Assembly (NCBI RefSeq): GCF_003992315.1
Contig: NZ_RQVE01000008.1
Span: forward strand, 1-64,000
Source of the DNA: Veillonella sp. 3891
GTDB taxonomy: Bacteria > Bacillota > Negativicutes > Veillonellales > Veillonellaceae
Reading direction: 5' to 3'
DNA: 64,000 nucleotides
In this document: positions 34,279 to 41,754 of the stretch, in pieces
How positions within the stretch are numbered: the stretch's first letter is position 1
Layout: each line of letters opens with the position of its first letter
Notes under the pieces: generated by a model
What the model saw: only the letters and a program-made list of their open reading frames with translations
The model's database searches: none
Told to the model about the DNA's origin: nothing
Translations under genes and position numbers: made by a program

Positions 34279-34290
34279 AGACGAGAGCCT
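34266..34290. terminator. Hairpin downstream of the P-type ATPase gene
   Basis: A perfect 11-bp stem AGGCTCTCGTC/GACGAGAGCCT with a 3-nt loop lies just after the ATPase stop codon. T-tracts are weak on both strands. It probably works as a terminator for the ATPase transcript and for readthrough from the toxin side. Confidence 0.6.
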
Positions 34291-34301
34291 TTATAAATAT
34301 G

Positions 34302-36431
34302 TTATGCTACAACTGCTTCTACTTCGATGCAGTCATCGTTTGTTGTTTTAGGTTTTTCCAATAATGGAGTCATGCTATACATACCCACACCTAGTGTAAA
34401 CAAGTTGTGAATCCATGCAGTGGAGCTAGGAGGCATTACACCTAATACGCCCAATCCTACAAGACCACCATTCACACCTACGATGGAGTTATAGTTAATT
34501 TTAATACGATCCATTAATTTCATGGAAATACGACGTAAATCAACGATGGCAGTCAAGTTATCGCTAGACACTGTGACATTGGCAATTTTTTGTGCAATTG
34601 GTGCACCTTCATTCATACCAATACCTACATGCGCTTCAGACAACGCCAAGGAGTCGTTAATGCCATCCCCTACCATCATCACTGTGTAACCTTCTTCTTT
34701 TGCTTTACGAACATAATCAGCTTTATCAGTTGGCATTACTTCAGCATGTACTTCGTCAATACCAATTTCTGCTGCTACACGCTCAGCATTTTTACGGCTA
34801 TCGCCAGTCATCATAACAATTTTCTTCACGCCTAACCCATGAAGTTCTCGGATAACATCTTTTGCTTCTTCACGTACTGGGTCTTTAATACAAATAACCG
34901 CAGATAAGACATTAGAAATTGCTAGATATAGATAGGAACAACCTTCTGGAAGGTTTTCAAATTTAGCTTCTTCTCCTGCTGGAACTGTTGTTTTTTCATC
35001 TTCAAAGATGAAATGATGGCTACCAATACGCACTTTGCGGTTACCCACTTTAGATGCAATACCATGTGCCACAACATATTCTACTTTGGAGTGCATTTCT
35101 TTATGTGGTAAATGATGATCTTGTGCAGCAGACACAACTGCTTTCGCCATGGAATGAGGGAAATGCTCTTCCAAGCAAGCTGCTAATGTCAACATTTCAT
35201 CTGCATCATTACCGCCAAACGGAATGATTTCTTGGAATACAGGTTCTGCTTTTGTCAATGTACCTGTTTTATCGAAGACAATCATATCTGCTTCTGCAAT
35301 GCGTTCCAAGAATTTACCACCTTTTACAGTGATACCACGATTGGACGCTTCTTGCATAGCGGATAATACCGCCAATGGAATGGACAATTTCAATGCGCAG
35401 GAGAAGTCTACCATAACGAAAGATAAGGCTTTCATCAAGTTGCGAGTTAATGCAAAGGTAGCAAAAGCACCTAAGAAACTCACTGGTACTAATTTATCTG
35501 CCATGCGGTATGCTTTTTGTTCCATACCAGATTTCATTTGTTCAGATTCTTCAATCAAGTTTACGATTTGCTCGAAACGAGTGTGTTTACATGTAGTGCG
35601 TACTTCAAAGGAGCATTGACCTTCTTCTACAACAGTACCTGCATACACAGATGTACCTGCATCACGACGAACCGGTTCAGGTTCCCCTGTCATAGAACTT
35701 TCGTTTACAAGTACAACACCGTCTACAACTTGGCCATCCAATGGTACCACTTCACCTTGACGAACCACTACGATATCGCCAACTTGAACTTCACCGATTG
35801 GTTTACTTACTTCTACGCCGTCTACAAGAACCCAAACTTTGTCTACGTTCAAGGACATGCTTTCAGCAAGGTTAAGCACGGATTTACGTAATGTCCACTC
35901 TTCCAAGATTTCGCCGATGCCTAATAAGTACATCACAGCGCCCGCTGTAGAGTAATCTTTTTGCAATAATGCCGCACCGATAGCTACGCCATCCAACACT
36001 TCTACAGTCAATTTGCGTTTCCACAATGTTTTGATAGCTGTACCAATGAACTTGATACCATCGAACCAAGACCATGCTGCTGCAATAGGTGCTGGTAAAA
36101 CGATTTTTTTACCGATATAAAGCAATGTTTTATCGATCATTTCTTCTTTGTAACGCTTGTTAACAAGGCGAGGTGAAAGTTCATGCAATGCTGGTGCATT
36201 GGCTAAATCCAAATCTTGCAATCCGAATAAAGCAGTTTTCACTGCACTTTCATCACCAGTATGTTTGATGATGATATCACCAGAACGCGTATAGAAGTTC
36301 GCTTTGTTAATGGCTTCACAGGCCATCAATGTATCTTCGATATATTGAGCCTGTGCGTCATTAAACTTACGTCCCTCAATACGTACATGAAGACGACGGG
36401 ACAAGCGTTGCAACATTTTAAATTGCATCAT
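34302..36431 (-). CDS. Heavy-metal-type P-type ATPase with atypical SCAL metal motif
   Basis: A 709-residue P-type ATPase of the metal-transporting (P1B-like) group, which moves a metal ion across the inner membrane at the cost of ATP. The N-terminus (1-75) resembles an HMA fold but lacks CxxC. Then come membrane helices, the actuator motif TGEPEPV (about 243), the core membrane motif DFSCALKLSIP (about 343) in place of the usual CPC/CPH/SPC, the phosphorylation site DKTGTLTKAEP (about 387) and VGDGINDSLAL (about 598). The SCAL motif argues against a classical Cu or Cd/Zn pump; another metal such as Mn or Fe is possible. It follows a small DUF6110-like gene by 4 nt. Confidence 0.87.
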   Translation of the reverse strand: MMQFKMLQRLSRRLHVRIEGRKFNDAQAQYIEDTLMACEAINKANFYTRSGDIIIKHTGDESAVKTALFGLQDLDLANAPALHELSPRLVNKRYKEEMIDKTLLYIGKKIVLPAPIAAAWSWFDGIKFIGTAIKTLWKRKLTVEVLDGVAIGAALLQKDYSTAGAVMYLLGIGEILEEWTLRKSVLNLAESMSLNVDKVWVLVDGVEVSKPIGEVQVGDIVVVRQGEVVPLDGQVVDGVVLVNESSMTGEPEPVRRDAGTSVYAGTVVEEGQCSFEVRTTCKHTRFEQIVNLIEESEQMKSGMEQKAYRMADKLVPVSFLGAFATFALTRNLMKALSFVMVDFSCALKLSIPLAVLSAMQEASNRGITVKGGKFLERIAEADMIVFDKTGTLTKAEPVFQEIIPFGGNDADEMLTLAACLEEHFPHSMAKAVVSAAQDHHLPHKEMHSKVEYVVAHGIASKVGNRKVRIGSHHFIFEDEKTTVPAGEEAKFENLPEGCSYLYLAISNVLSAVICIKDPVREEAKDVIRELHGLGVKKIVMMTGDSRKNAERVAAEIGIDEVHAEVMPTDKADYVRKAKEEGYTVMMVGDGINDSLALSEAHVGIGMNEGAPIAQKIANVTVSSDNLTAIVDLRRISMKLMDRIKINYNSIVGVNGGLVGLGVLGVMPPSSTAWIHNLFTLGVGMYSMTPLLEKPKTTNDDCIEVEAVVA

Positions 36432-36434
36432 GGA

Positions 36435-36695
36435 TTATTTTCCTTCTGTTAACACTTCTTCATCACGAGTTTCGTTGATTTCTTGTGCTTCAGCTAAAAT
36501 GCTGTCTGTGGAAGCTTGCAATTTTTCAGTTGTTTTTAAGATGCTGTCTTTTGCACGAAGACCTGCTGCTACTACATTAGCATATACTTTGCGAGCATCT
36601 TTGGAAGTTAATACTTTTACACCTACTGTGCCTAAAGCTAAACCAGCTGCGAATACATTAGCATCTCTTAAAGTTTCTTTTTTTACGTTGAACAT
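36435..36695 (-). CDS. Small DUF6110-like protein partner of the P-type ATPase
   Basis: An 86-residue protein with one weakly hydrophobic N-terminal segment rich in Ala, Gly and Val (about 12-30), then an amphipathic, helical, charged region ending in EEVLTEGK. It resembles the DUF6110 proteins that sit next to metal P-type ATPases in Firmicutes; this family assignment is from memory and moderate in confidence. AAAGGAAC precedes the ATG, and the ATPase start follows its stop by 3 nt, so they are one unit. It may be a membrane-associated accessory or metal-handling factor. Confidence 0.65.
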   Translation of the reverse strand: MFNVKKETLRDANVFAAGLALGTVGVKVLTSKDARKVYANVVAAGLRAKDSILKTTEKLQASTDSILAEAQEINETRDEEVLTEGK

Positions 36696-36762
36696 TGTTA
36701 GTTCCTTTCTGTGATCTCTGTCACATTAATACATGAAAATATATTACAATTAAAAATTATAA

Positions 36763-36799
36763 AGATAAGAGGGGCCCGTGTTATCGGAGTCCCTCTTAC
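36763..36799 (-). terminator. Terminator of the feoA-feoB operon
   Basis: An 8-bp perfect core stem (TAAGAGGG/CCCTCTTA, 36766-36773 with 36791-36798), with further pairing inside, is followed on the minus strand by TTTATAATTTTT. It ends the iron-transport transcript before the metal-ATPase unit. Confidence 0.75.
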
Positions 36800-36821
36800 C
36801 ATACTTATGGTATCGAATTAG

Positions 36822-37010
36822 TTACTTTTGATCTTGTTCTTCGTGACCACCACAGCCACAGCCGCATCCTGATTCGGATTCAGAAGAGGAACCACATCCT
36901 CCGCCGCATCCGCCGCCACAACCGCCTGCGCTTGTTGCGCTTTTATATACTCGGTATGCAACATAGAGAACCGCTAGTAAACCAATTGCGTATACAATAA
37001 CACTATCCAT
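36822..37010 (-). CDS. FeoB-associated Cys-rich membrane protein
   Basis: A 62-residue protein with one N-terminal transmembrane helix (about 4-22) and a tail dense in Cys and Gly (GGCGGGCGGGC... then GCGCGCGG, nine cysteines). Such proteins are encoded right after feoB in many Firmicutes and may bind Fe(II) or replace FeoC. I start at the ATG at 37010, which begins MDSVIVYAIGLL and has AAGGAG 12 nt upstream. The frame can be extended to 37121, but the extra residues look like untranslated sequence. It is third in the feoA-feoB unit. Confidence 0.85.
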   Translation of the reverse strand: MDSVIVYAIGLLAVLYVAYRVYKSATSAGGCGGGCGGGCGSSSESESGCGCGCGGHEEQDQK

Positions 37011-37150
37011 AGTATACACTATCTCCTTCTCATTTTCAAGTGCTTTTTGAAAATTATTTTGCGAATGCAACAAACCGCATAATATCAATGAATTTTGAAA
37101 TAAAATTTTTCTCAATCTCAATTATATTGTTTGTTTACTATCAATATTGA

Positions 37151-39550
37151 TTAACCTAAACCTAAGGCACGACCGATATGAACTGCTAAGTATGCACCTA
37201 CCCAAGCTAGGATACTAGTGTAAGCAAATACGGCACCGAACCATTTCCAGGAGTCAGTTTCACGTTTTAATACCGCCATAGTCGCCAAGCATGGTAAATA
37301 TAGCAAGGCGAACACCATCAAGCCTAAACCGATAGCTGGTGTGAAGTCTGGATCAGTAGACAAGAATTCTTCCAAGGATTTAGAATCTGCATCACTTGCT
37401 TCGATCGCGTAAATAGTACCTAATGTACTTACCATTACTTCTTTCGCTGCTACTGCGGCTATTACGGCAATGTTCACACGCCAGTTAAATCCAAGTGGTT
37501 CCATTATAGGTTGAATAAAACGTCCTAATTCAGCTGCATAGGATTGTTCAATTTTTTCTTTACCTTGTTGAAGATCTAATTCTTTGATTTCACCTTCTTC
37601 AACTTTATGGTTTACATATAAAGTCCAAGCTACTGGATATAATTCGTCAGCTTTTAATTCTTCGAAGTATGCAGGTTCTTCTACAGTTTCTTCTTCAATT
37701 GTTTCTGCACCATCTTGAGTTACTTCTTCTACAGTAACTTCTTCCTCTTCAGCTGGCGGGTCATCTTTATGCTCTTCGTCTAAAGCAAGCATTTGATCAT
37801 AAATAGCAGCGACTTTATCTTTGTCTTCATCATTTGCTAATTGCGCTTCATCTAGAATTGTGGCAGCTGTTTGCTCATGCATAGCAGTTACTTCTGCTTT
37901 TGCTGCATCATAATCTTGAGAATATTCTACATCTTGTGGGAAGGATGTTAAGAACCAAATCAAGATGGATGCTGCCAAGATAAATGTACCTGCTTTTTTA
38001 AGGTACATCACAGAACGTTCCCACATATGAATACCTACAGAACGAAGTGTTGGCATGTGGTATGGAGGCATTTCCATTACAAACGGTTCTGCTGCCCCTT
38101 TAAATACGTATGTACGAAGTACTTTTGCAGTCACAACGGCTACTATGATACCCAATACATAGATACCCAATAAGATAGTTGGTGCATCTTCTGGTGCAAA
38201 GAATGCAGCTGCTAGCAACGTATATACTGGCAAACGAGCACTACAACTCATGAACGGAGATACTAAGATCGTAATCATGCGGTCTCTTGGATTGTCAAGA
38301 ATACGAGCACCCATGATGGATGGAACGTTACAACCAAAGCCCAATAACATAGGGATGAAAGATTTACCATGTAAACCTACACCACGCATCACGCGGTCGA
38401 TAACGAATGCCGCACGAGCCATGTAACCAGTATCTTCTAAGAAGGAAATACATACGAATAATAGAACGATATGAGGGATAAAGCTAATAACGGCCCCTAC
38501 ACCACCGATGATACCATCGTTAATCAAGGATTTTAATAAGCCGTCATCCATGTTAGCTCCGATAAATTCTGTTAATAGTTTGAACGCATCTTCTAACCAT
38601 CCTTTTGGATATTCCGCTACGTTGATAACCAAGTAGAACATTACCCACATGATACATAAGAAGATAGGAATCCCTAACCAACGGTTCGTTAAGATTTTAT
38701 CGATGTTATCGGATTTAGAATCTTTATGTTCAGGTACTACTTCTAGCACGGCATTGAATACGTCTACTGCAAAACGGTGACGATATTCTTGGAACACGAT
38801 ATCCATATCAACAGATTTATTCAATTCTGTGCGCAATGCTTCTGCTTTGCTCAACACAGCACCAGATTTGTCTAATTCTTGCACTTTTTCTAAGATATCT
38901 GTATCTTGTTCTAACAATTTGATAGCTACCCAGCGATGTGGATAACGACCAGTGTCAAGTTTCGCTACTTCTGCTTCCAATTCCGCGATAGCTGGCTCCA
39001 ATACGTCGCCATAGTTAACGCGAACGTTAGGGATTTTTCGTTCTTTAGATACTTTCACGATACCACGTAGTGCACCTTCTGTACCTTTATTGGAGCGACC
39101 GATAGTTTCTACTACTGTGGAACCTGTTAATTCTTCTAATTTTTTATTATTGAACTTTAAACCCATTTCTTTTGCCACGTCTACCATGTTCAAAACAAGT
39201 AGCAATGGTTGTTCTAATTCAATTAATTGGGCTGTTAAGTATAGGTTACGTTCTAGATTGGACGCATCCACTACATTGGCAATCAATTCTGGATTTTCAT
39301 TGATGATAACGTTACGTGCTGCCAATTCATCGAGAGAACGTGCTGTTAAGGAGTACGTACCTGGTAAGTCGATGATTTCAATATCATGACCATCAATTTT
39401 TGCATCCCCAACTTTTTTCTCTACTGTAACACCTGCGTAGTTACCTACGTGTTGACGGGATCCCGTCATATTGTTAAAAATACTTGTTTTACCACAGTTA
39501 GGGTTACCCGCTAAAGCAACCTCAATCTTGGTATGTGTGTTGTCTGCCAT
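37151..39550 (-). CDS. feoB: Ferrous iron transport protein B
   Basis: FeoB is the inner-membrane Fe(II) importer with a GTPase domain. The 799-residue protein has G1 GNPNCGKTS (about 16-24), the G2/switch region, DLPGTYSL (G3) and NMVD (G4) near 120, followed by the membrane domain with the gate motifs MLLGFGCNVPSI and SPFMSCSARLPVYT. Between membrane helices (about residues 545-650) is an acidic, helical insertion rich in Glu and Asp that is longer than in E. coli FeoB. AAGGAG lies 10 nt before the ATG. It follows feoA by 14 nt. Confidence 0.96.
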   Translation of the reverse strand: MADNTHTKIEVALAGNPNCGKTSIFNNMTGSRQHVGNYAGVTVEKKVGDAKIDGHDIEIIDLPGTYSLTARSLDELAARNVIINENPELIANVVDASNLERNLYLTAQLIELEQPLLLVLNMVDVAKEMGLKFNNKKLEELTGSTVVETIGRSNKGTEGALRGIVKVSKERKIPNVRVNYGDVLEPAIAELEAEVAKLDTGRYPHRWVAIKLLEQDTDILEKVQELDKSGAVLSKAEALRTELNKSVDMDIVFQEYRHRFAVDVFNAVLEVVPEHKDSKSDNIDKILTNRWLGIPIFLCIMWVMFYLVINVAEYPKGWLEDAFKLLTEFIGANMDDGLLKSLINDGIIGGVGAVISFIPHIVLLFVCISFLEDTGYMARAAFVIDRVMRGVGLHGKSFIPMLLGFGCNVPSIMGARILDNPRDRMITILVSPFMSCSARLPVYTLLAAAFFAPEDAPTILLGIYVLGIIVAVVTAKVLRTYVFKGAAEPFVMEMPPYHMPTLRSVGIHMWERSVMYLKKAGTFILAASILIWFLTSFPQDVEYSQDYDAAKAEVTAMHEQTAATILDEAQLANDEDKDKVAAIYDQMLALDEEHKDDPPAEEEEVTVEEVTQDGAETIEEETVEEPAYFEELKADELYPVAWTLYVNHKVEEGEIKELDLQQGKEKIEQSYAAELGRFIQPIMEPLGFNWRVNIAVIAAVAAKEVMVSTLGTIYAIEASDADSKSLEEFLSTDPDFTPAIGLGLMVFALLYLPCLATMAVLKRETDSWKWFGAVFAYTSILAWVGAYLAVHIGRALGLG

Positions 39551-39564
39551 CTTAGCAATTCTCC

Positions 39565-39795
39565 TTATTGGACTTCAATTTCGATCATTTGTGCTTCACT
39601 TACGCGTAGTGATAATTCGAAGTTTTTCACTTTGATTTCCACTGGGTCTGCTAATGGCGCATACTTCATAACACGCACAGCCGTTCCCGGTACTACACCC
39701 ATGTCCACCAAGCGATGCTTGATGTTGCCAGATCCATTGATAGCTACAACAGTACCAACTTCACCGGGCTTCATCTCGGATAATTTCTTAACCAT
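39565..39795 (-). CDS. feoA: Ferrous iron transport protein A
   Basis: FeoA is a small SH3-like cytoplasmic protein that assists FeoB. The 76-residue protein shows MVKKLSEMKPGEVGTVV, the middle motif HRLVDMGVVPGTAVRVMKYAPLADPVEIKV and the closing LRVSEAQMIEIE. I start it at 39795 because a perfect AGGAGGTG is 4 nt upstream; the frame can run to 39825 but has no site there. It is first in feoA-feoB-Cys-rich protein. Confidence 0.95.
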   Translation of the reverse strand: MVKKLSEMKPGEVGTVVAINGSGNIKHRLVDMGVVPGTAVRVMKYAPLADPVEIKVKNFELSLRVSEAQMIEIEVQ

Positions 39796-39863
39796 AGTAC
39801 ACCTCCTACATATAAAACATAACAACCAAACCTATCATATATAATTATATGAGTAATATTTAT

Positions 39864-39891
39864 ATTATAGCACATTATAAAATATTATCAA
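39864..39891 (-). promoter_or_regulatory. feo promoter with Fur-box-like overlap
   Basis: On the minus strand TTGATA (39891-39886) and TATAAT (39869-39864) are 16 nt apart. The sequence TGATAATATTTTATA starting at the -35 matches 11 of the 15 positions of the Fur consensus TGATAATNATTATCA. Iron repression by Fur is therefore plausible but not proven. Confidence 0.55.
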
Positions 39892-40266
39892 TAATGAATC
39901 TCGTTTTATTTTTATCGTTTTGTGAAATTATAAATCTATTTTTATCAAGTAGTATGTACATTATACAGCTATTTATAAAGGTTATATCAACTATGCTATT
40001 TTATTATTATCAATATTACTCCTTAATTAATAATGATATAAGAGCAACATGTTTCTCATTATCTATTATTTAAACCTAATTTTCTAACTTATTCTGTTTT
40101 TCTAGCTTATTCTGTGCCTTGCCCCTCTTGTCAGGTCCCCTTTATTTATAACTAGACTATCTATTTCCTATTGTTCCTTTCCTATGTGAAAGAACTTTCA
40201 CAGGTCTACCTAGCTAGAAGTATGATATAATAATACTATTAAGTCATTTAGAAACGGAGATACATT
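39892..40266. other. AT-rich intergenic region between feoA and the DEAD-box gene
   Basis: Very AT-rich DNA between divergent genes. A TATAATAAT string near 40224-40232 may be a -10 for the helicase gene. I see no RNA gene, repeat or credible small open frame. A short C-rich pocket (about 40115-40140) is unexplained. Confidence 0.45.
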
Positions 40267-41565
40267 ATGAAATCTTTTCAATCCTTAGGCATCGTGCCCG
40301 AACTAATACAAGCATTACAAAAGGTGGGCGTGAAAGAACCAACGCCGATCCAAGAAAAATCGATTCCCCTCATCTTCAAAGGACAAGATGTAATCGCCAA
40401 AGCCCAAACAGGGACAGGCAAAACGCTGGCATTCTTGTTACCACTATTACAACGCATCCACGTAGATGTGCAACAGGAGCAAGCCCTTATCATCGCCCCA
40501 ACTCGTGAGCTAATCCAACAAATTGCAGAGGAAGCACGCCATTTAGGTGCTATATTAGGGGTAGATGTACTACCTCTCATAGGGGGCAGAACAATAGAAG
40601 GACAATTGCAAAAGCTAGGTCGCCGTCCTCATGTTATCATCGGTACACCTGGTCGTTTGCTAGATCACGTCAATCGTGGCACTTTACACTTGAACTCCAT
40701 CCGCCGTGTTGTGTTGGATGAAGCAGACCAAATGCTTCATATGGGATTCTTACCAGATATCGAAAAACTTATTAGTGGTACCGACGGTAAACGTCAACTA
40801 TTAATGTTCTCCGCTACCATACCAGATAAAATCCGCAACTTAGCAAAAGCTTATATGCAAAAACCTACCTCTGTGACTGTACAAGGGGAAAACATTACCC
40901 TCGACACTATTGAACAAAAAGTATACATGATGGAAGAACAAGATAAAGTAAACCGTCTTGTGGCAATGTTAGAGACAGACAATCCGTATCTTGCTATCGT
41001 ATTCTGTAATACAAAAGAAGGCGCTATTAAATTGGCTTATGATTTAGCCCGTAAAGGTGTCGAACTAGGTGAAATCCATGGCGATATGACGCAAGGTCGC
41101 CGCACGCAGGTATTGAAAGAGTTCGCCAAAGGCAATCCACCAATCTTAGTGGCTACCGATATTGCAGCGCGTGGTATCGATATCGAAGGAGTGAGCCACG
41201 TGTACAATTTCGATGTGCCTCATGACATGGATTACTACATCCACCGCATCGGCCGTACAGGTCGTGCCGGTTCTACTGGTGTTGCTGTAACTTTCGCTAC
41301 GCCAGCCGAAGAAATTTGGGTGCGCCGCATCGAACGATCCATCCAAGCAACATTAACGAAATATACAAAAGATGGTCAAGTAAAAACAAAGGGATCTGGC
41401 TTAGCACCTAAGAAGGAAACAGCTAGCAAAAAACCTAAAATTAAAAGCACCTACCAAGCGACAAAAGCGAAAGCCCATAAAGCTCGTGGCCACAAAGGTG
41501 CCAATACAAGAGTGCGCCGCGCGAAATCCAGTGGCACTAGCGGTCGTGGTAGAGGGAAACGATAG
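40267..41565 (+). CDS. DEAD-box ATP-dependent RNA helicase
   Basis: A 432-residue CshA/RhlE-type RNA helicase that unwinds structured RNA during ribosome assembly, decay or cold growth. Motifs in order: the Q-motif (EPTPIQEKSIP), AQTGTGKT (motif I, about 46-53), PTRELI (Ia), TPGRLLDH (Ib), DEAD within VLDEADQMLH (about 151), SAT (III), then in domain 2 the ARGIDIEGV and HRIGRTGRAG motifs (about 300-327). The last 70 residues are strongly basic (KK, RGRGKR) and likely bind RNA. Monocistronic. Confidence 0.93.
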   Translation: MKSFQSLGIVPELIQALQKVGVKEPTPIQEKSIPLIFKGQDVIAKAQTGTGKTLAFLLPLLQRIHVDVQQEQALIIAPTRELIQQIAEEARHLGAILGVDVLPLIGGRTIEGQLQKLGRRPHVIIGTPGRLLDHVNRGTLHLNSIRRVVLDEADQMLHMGFLPDIEKLISGTDGKRQLLMFSATIPDKIRNLAKAYMQKPTSVTVQGENITLDTIEQKVYMMEEQDKVNRLVAMLETDNPYLAIVFCNTKEGAIKLAYDLARKGVELGEIHGDMTQGRRTQVLKEFAKGNPPILVATDIAARGIDIEGVSHVYNFDVPHDMDYYIHRIGRTGRAGSTGVAVTFATPAEEIWVRRIERSIQATLTKYTKDGQVKTKGSGLAPKKETASKKPKIKSTYQATKAKAHKARGHKGANTRVRRAKSSGTSGRGRGKR

Positions 41566-41651
41566 ATTTCTAATGTGCCCTATTTTTCCAAAAGGTTAGC
41601 ATTCTATCATTTCCTATACATAAAGAGCACTATAGCAAACTAACCGCTAAT

Positions 41652-41698
41652 AAAATAGAGGAAAGTTGATCAACACATATCAACTTTCCTCTATTTTT
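41652..41698. terminator. Bidirectional terminator between the DEAD-box gene and topB
   Basis: A 19-bp stem (41652-41670 with 41679-41697) with an 8-nt loop, starting in AAAA and ending in TTTT, can stop transcripts from both convergent genes. Its core GAGGAAAGTTGATCAA is shared with the hairpin at 46311-46354. Confidence 0.85.
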
Positions 41699-41754
41699 TA
41701 TATTTTGGTAGAAAAAATCTTTTATTTATATCCTACTAGGACGAGCCAGTATGT

